Part shown: one piece after another, positions 43,471 through 45,465 of the stretch
How the letters are laid out: each line of letters starts with the position of its first letter
Numbering within the stretch: the first letter of the stretch is position 1
From: Bacteroidales bacterium
Lineage (GTDB): Bacteria; Bacteroidota; Bacteroidia; Bacteroidales; GCA-2748055
DNA length: 45,465 nt
Reading direction: 5' to 3'
Assembly (NCBI GenBank): GCA_023138875.1
Contig: JAGLOO010000021.1
Location: forward strand, 1 to 45,465
The notes under the pieces: model-generated
The model's database searches: none
The model's input: only the letters and a program-made list of their open reading frames with translations
What the model was told of the DNA's origin: nothing
Program-made: the position numbers and the translations under genes

Positions 43471-44490
43471 TTGGAATTCAGCCTATACTTCTACGATAAC
43501 TATTTTGCCTTTACGGCTGGTTTAGTTGCAGCTATAGCAATTTTGTCGGAAAATAATGCTGTATTAAAAAATGCCTTTCTGCATCCAAGCCCTGCTCGTC
43601 TAAATAAAGATCAAGAGGATGAGCTAGAACTAATTGTAGAGCTGGATAACGATGTTACATCTCTTGCTAAAGAGTATTCCAATTCTAACGACCTACATAA
43701 AAAGGCTCAAAATGATATAACATCAGTAATTAACACTGCTAGGCAAGCAAAGGGAAAACTTCGAAGAATTGTAATATTGGTTATTAAGCCTGTTAATTTT
43801 TTCACAAGAATAGTACCAAGTGATTCTTCGTACCTATTTCGCTACTCATGTCTCTTAGCAACTATTTATTCGATTTTTGTCTTAATATCATGCGGATATG
43901 CATCTGGACAGTTTTTATTCAAATCCAATGGCACTGTATTAATTCCTTCGTTGAACCCGTTATATGTTCTGGGTGCAATAATTCAGGGTATAATGGTACT
44001 GATTCTTTTGATTGAATTCTTTGGACGGGGAAAGGATTTCCTGAGTAGAGCATTCAGAAAAAACCACCAATCTAAGGACGAAGAGAAAGAGGAAGTGGTA
44101 GAGAAGGAGAAGGAGAAAGACCCGAAGCCGATGAGAATCCTTCTTCTTCAATTCATTCTTAATCTGCTGACTCTTTTCGTTTTTCTGGCCTTACTCAGAA
44201 TACTTAAAAACAATGGTGCAATTGCAGACTTTCTCAATTCCACTACCAGAGTAGAGCGACTTCAACTTTATATTATTTTTAGCACTCCTTTACTGCCACT
44301 TGTAATCTATTTCATTAAGAACAACACTATCCCTTCTACAATACTCTTATTTGCTACAGGGCTCATGTGGATAACTGAAAGATGGAGGAAAAACGCAAAA
44401 CACCTATGTGTTGCTCTCAAAGCACTAAAGGCAGATAAGCCAAATCCTGATAATCTTGGGTTAATTACACCAGATCAAAAAAATAGCTGA
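43471..44490 (+). CDS. Unknown multi-pass membrane protein with charged linker
   Basis: 339 residues, apparently from a TTG start. Hydrophobic segments lie near 10-28, 125-147, 163-185, 222-246, 264-284 and 288-305. Residues about 45-115 form a charged, helical, probably cytoplasmic region (EDELELIVELDNDVTSLA). A strongly charged Glu/Lys run (about 200-218) separates the membrane blocks. No known domain is recognised. Layout and company (a small soluble partner upstream, a terminator straight after, mobile DNA around) recall toxin- or defence-type membrane effectors, but nothing in the sequence proves this. Confidence 0.65.
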   Translation: MEFSLYFYDNYFAFTAGLVAAIAILSENNAVLKNAFLHPSPARLNKDQEDELELIVELDNDVTSLAKEYSNSNDLHKKAQNDITSVINTARQAKGKLRRIVILVIKPVNFFTRIVPSDSSYLFRYSCLLATIYSIFVLISCGYASGQFLFKSNGTVLIPSLNPLYVLGAIIQGIMVLILLIEFFGRGKDFLSRAFRKNHQSKDEEKEEVVEKEKEKDPKPMRILLLQFILNLLTLFVFLALLRILKNNGAIADFLNSTTRVERLQLYIIFSTPLLPLVIYFIKNNTIPSTILLFATGLMWITERWRKNAKHLCVALKALKADKPNPDNLGLITPDQKNS

Positions 44491-44503
44491 AGTTATCTTT
44501 TCC

Positions 44504-44531
44504 CGAACCTTTGCCATTAAGGTTCGTTTTT
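44504..44531 (+). terminator. Intrinsic terminator after the two-gene module
   Basis: Perfect 8-bp stem CGAACCTT / AAGGTTCG around TGCCATT, followed by five T, 14 bp after the membrane-protein stop codon. Confidence 0.85.
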
Positions 44532-44784
44532 AGCATCCTCTAATGTATCAGTGATATTCTCAATCTCGGAACTTTGGTTCGCGTACTTTTTATTGTGAAT
44601 CAAACCTCATTACAATCGAGATGAAAAAGGAGATTTTGGTGTTCCAAAGAACCCGCCTAAAAAGGGATTAAGGGAGCCTACCTTGAGGGGACTGGAGAAA
44701 CATTCAGTAAAACTGCCAGATAATTTGCCAGATAAACGGAAAACAGGTGTAGTATATAGTGCCTGCACGAAAACGTTCAATTAA
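44517..44784. other. Coding remnants between the two-gene module and the IS
   Basis: This stretch has no intact gene. On the plus strand a frame without a start codon (44599-44784, 61 residues) reads protein-like sequence such as GDFGVPKNPPKKGL and KLPDNLPDKRKTG to a stop. On the minus strand 44517-44606 reads 29 codons ending TDTLEDAKNEP and stop. Both look like 3' ends of lost genes. The plus-strand remnant contains the right-hand TGCCAGA doublet (44714-44732). I could not name a family. Confidence 0.35.
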
Positions 44785-44813
44785 TTGACATACAGTGAGT
44801 TATTGTTAATAAC

Positions 44814-45465
44814 GGCTCTAGTTTAGAATAGCTATTATTTGTATATTTGTTACATGGATATTGAAGAAATCAAAAAGCAGATTCTTGCACTCCCCATGGG
44901 AGACCGGCAACGTTTGCTCAGGGAGGTCGGGGACACAGTGACTGGGCCGAAGGCGCAGGCCTCCCGTCGCCACCAGCTTGACAACAGGATGGGCAGCTGT
45001 CCGCACTGCGGGCATGGGAAGTATGTTCGCTTCGGGAAGGACAAAGGGGCGCAACGCTATAAGTGCGGGTCATGCCGGAGGAGCTTTACCGAGTATACCG
45101 GTACATGGATGGCAGGCCTGCACAAAAAGGACAAGGTCGACGACTATCTTACCCTGATGATGGAAGAGAAGAGCCTTGACAATATCAAGGATACTCTGAA
45201 GATCAACAAGAAGACTGCCTTCGACTGGCGCCACAAGATACTGTCCTCACTTGCCGACAGCGACGGCGACGATTTCACGGGGATTACCGAGAGTGATGAG
45301 ACTTTCTTCCTGAAATCGGAAAAGGGAAGGGAGACCGTTGGGCGAAAGCCAAGGAAGAGAGGGGGCACATCATCTAAAAGGAGCGTGAACGATGAACATG
45401 TTGCGGTCATAGTCACCCAAGACAGAAAATCAGGCCTGGACCTTACCGTGGCCACCATGGGGAGG
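44814..45465 (+). mobile_element. IS1595-type insertion sequence, left part (continues past window)
   Basis: The transposase gene begins at 44854. The probable left terminal repeat starts at 44814 (GGCTCTAGTTTAGAATAGC), a GGxTCTAGTTTAGA-like end of the kind seen in this family. The right end and target duplication lie outside the window. The segment is visibly richer in G and C than the AT-rich DNA before it. Confidence 0.65.
44854..45465 (+). CDS. IS1595 family transposase (3' end cut by window)
   Basis: 204 codons are open to the right edge without a stop. The N-terminus (MDIEEIKKQILALP, GDRQRLLREV) is followed by a zinc ribbon with Cys49, Cys52, Cys71 and Cys74 (CPHCG and YKCGSC) and RRSFTEYTGT, then a helix-turn-helix-like segment (NIKDTLKINKKTAFDWRHKI). 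The ISXO2-type DDE catalytic domain begins with the first acid, Asp148, in ITESDETFFLKSEKG. This is the standard IS1595 order. The remaining catalytic residues are past the window end, so activity cannot be judged. Confidence 0.92.
   Translation, partial: MDIEEIKKQILALPMGDRQRLLREVGDTVTGPKAQASRRHQLDNRMGSCPHCGHGKYVRFGKDKGAQRYKCGSCRRSFTEYTGTWMAGLHKKDKVDDYLTLMMEEKSLDNIKDTLKINKKTAFDWRHKILSSLADSDGDDFTGITESDETFFLKSEKGRETVGRKPRKRGGTSSKRSVNDEHVAVIVTQDRKSGLDLTVATMGR

Noticed and set aside
42471-45465. Integrated element with a duplicated tRNA 3' end
   Set aside because: I found no second copy of the T-arm/acceptor sequence downstream and no integrase gene; only the weaker TGCCAGA doublets remain as border candidates.
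1-45465. CRISPR arrays
   Set aside because: No regularly spaced repeat units of 24-40 bp were seen; the only tandem repeat is the 13-bp pair at 22992.

Overview
The window reads as a chromosomal segment of a Bacteroidota bacterium, most likely of the Bacteroidales/Marinilabiliales side. The grounds are: families largely confined to that phylum (DUF4954, DUF4836, a 7TM-AraC regulator, lamin-tail secreted proteins, an AmgK/RapZ-like fusion); TonB and LpxK, which indicate an outer membrane; and promoters of the TTTG / TAnnTTTG type, clearest upstream of rpsT and the tRNA gene. I could run no searches; family names come from motifs and overall sequence character.

Layout. 1-5735: the end of a GNAT/YoaP-like acetyltransferase, then a minus-strand operon reading acyl carrier protein > ADP-forming acyl-CoA synthetase > nagB > DUF4954 beta-helix protein, with a near-palindrome next to its predicted promoter. 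5874-10936: a minus-strand operon of a MacB/LolD-type ABC ATPase, its permease and a secreted class-C-type serine hydrolase. 11104-18174: a tightly spaced plus-strand run of 7TM-AraC regulator, metallo-hydrolase, membrane-anchored GH20 hexosaminidase, AmgK-like kinase fused to a RapZ C-terminal domain, and a three-domain rhodanese. 18194-28477: DoxX, a GH78 rhamnosidase lipoprotein, a bile-acid:sodium-type symporter, a broken RraA-like gene, two small envelope proteins, a DUF4836 lipoprotein and an ABC pair. 28557-42295: mostly housekeeping genes (rpsT, radC, folK, sppA, lpxK, purine nucleoside phosphorylase, asd, hflX, tonB) with an MFS transporter, a large lamin-tail secreted protein and an unknown lipoprotein.

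42471-45465 is different. A tRNA-Ala(GGC) gene is followed by AT-rich DNA holding a two-gene module of unknown function: a small PLD-like-fold protein without an obvious HKD motif, and a multi-pass membrane protein with a charged linker. Then come decayed coding remnants and the left part of an IS1595-type insertion sequence cut by the window edge. Doublets of TGCCAGA lie on both sides of the two-gene module. This is the most accessory-looking part of the window.

A recurring theme is amino-sugar metabolism: GH20 would release GlcNAc, the kinase-RapZ fusion looks built to phosphorylate and/or sense amino sugars, and NagB interconverts GlcN6P and Fru6P. The best candidates for something undescribed are (a) the ACP/acyl-CoA synthetase/NagB/DUF4954 operon, (b) the kinase-RapZ fusion placed next to a hexosaminidase carrying an inserted beta domain, and (c) the two-gene module beside the tRNA.
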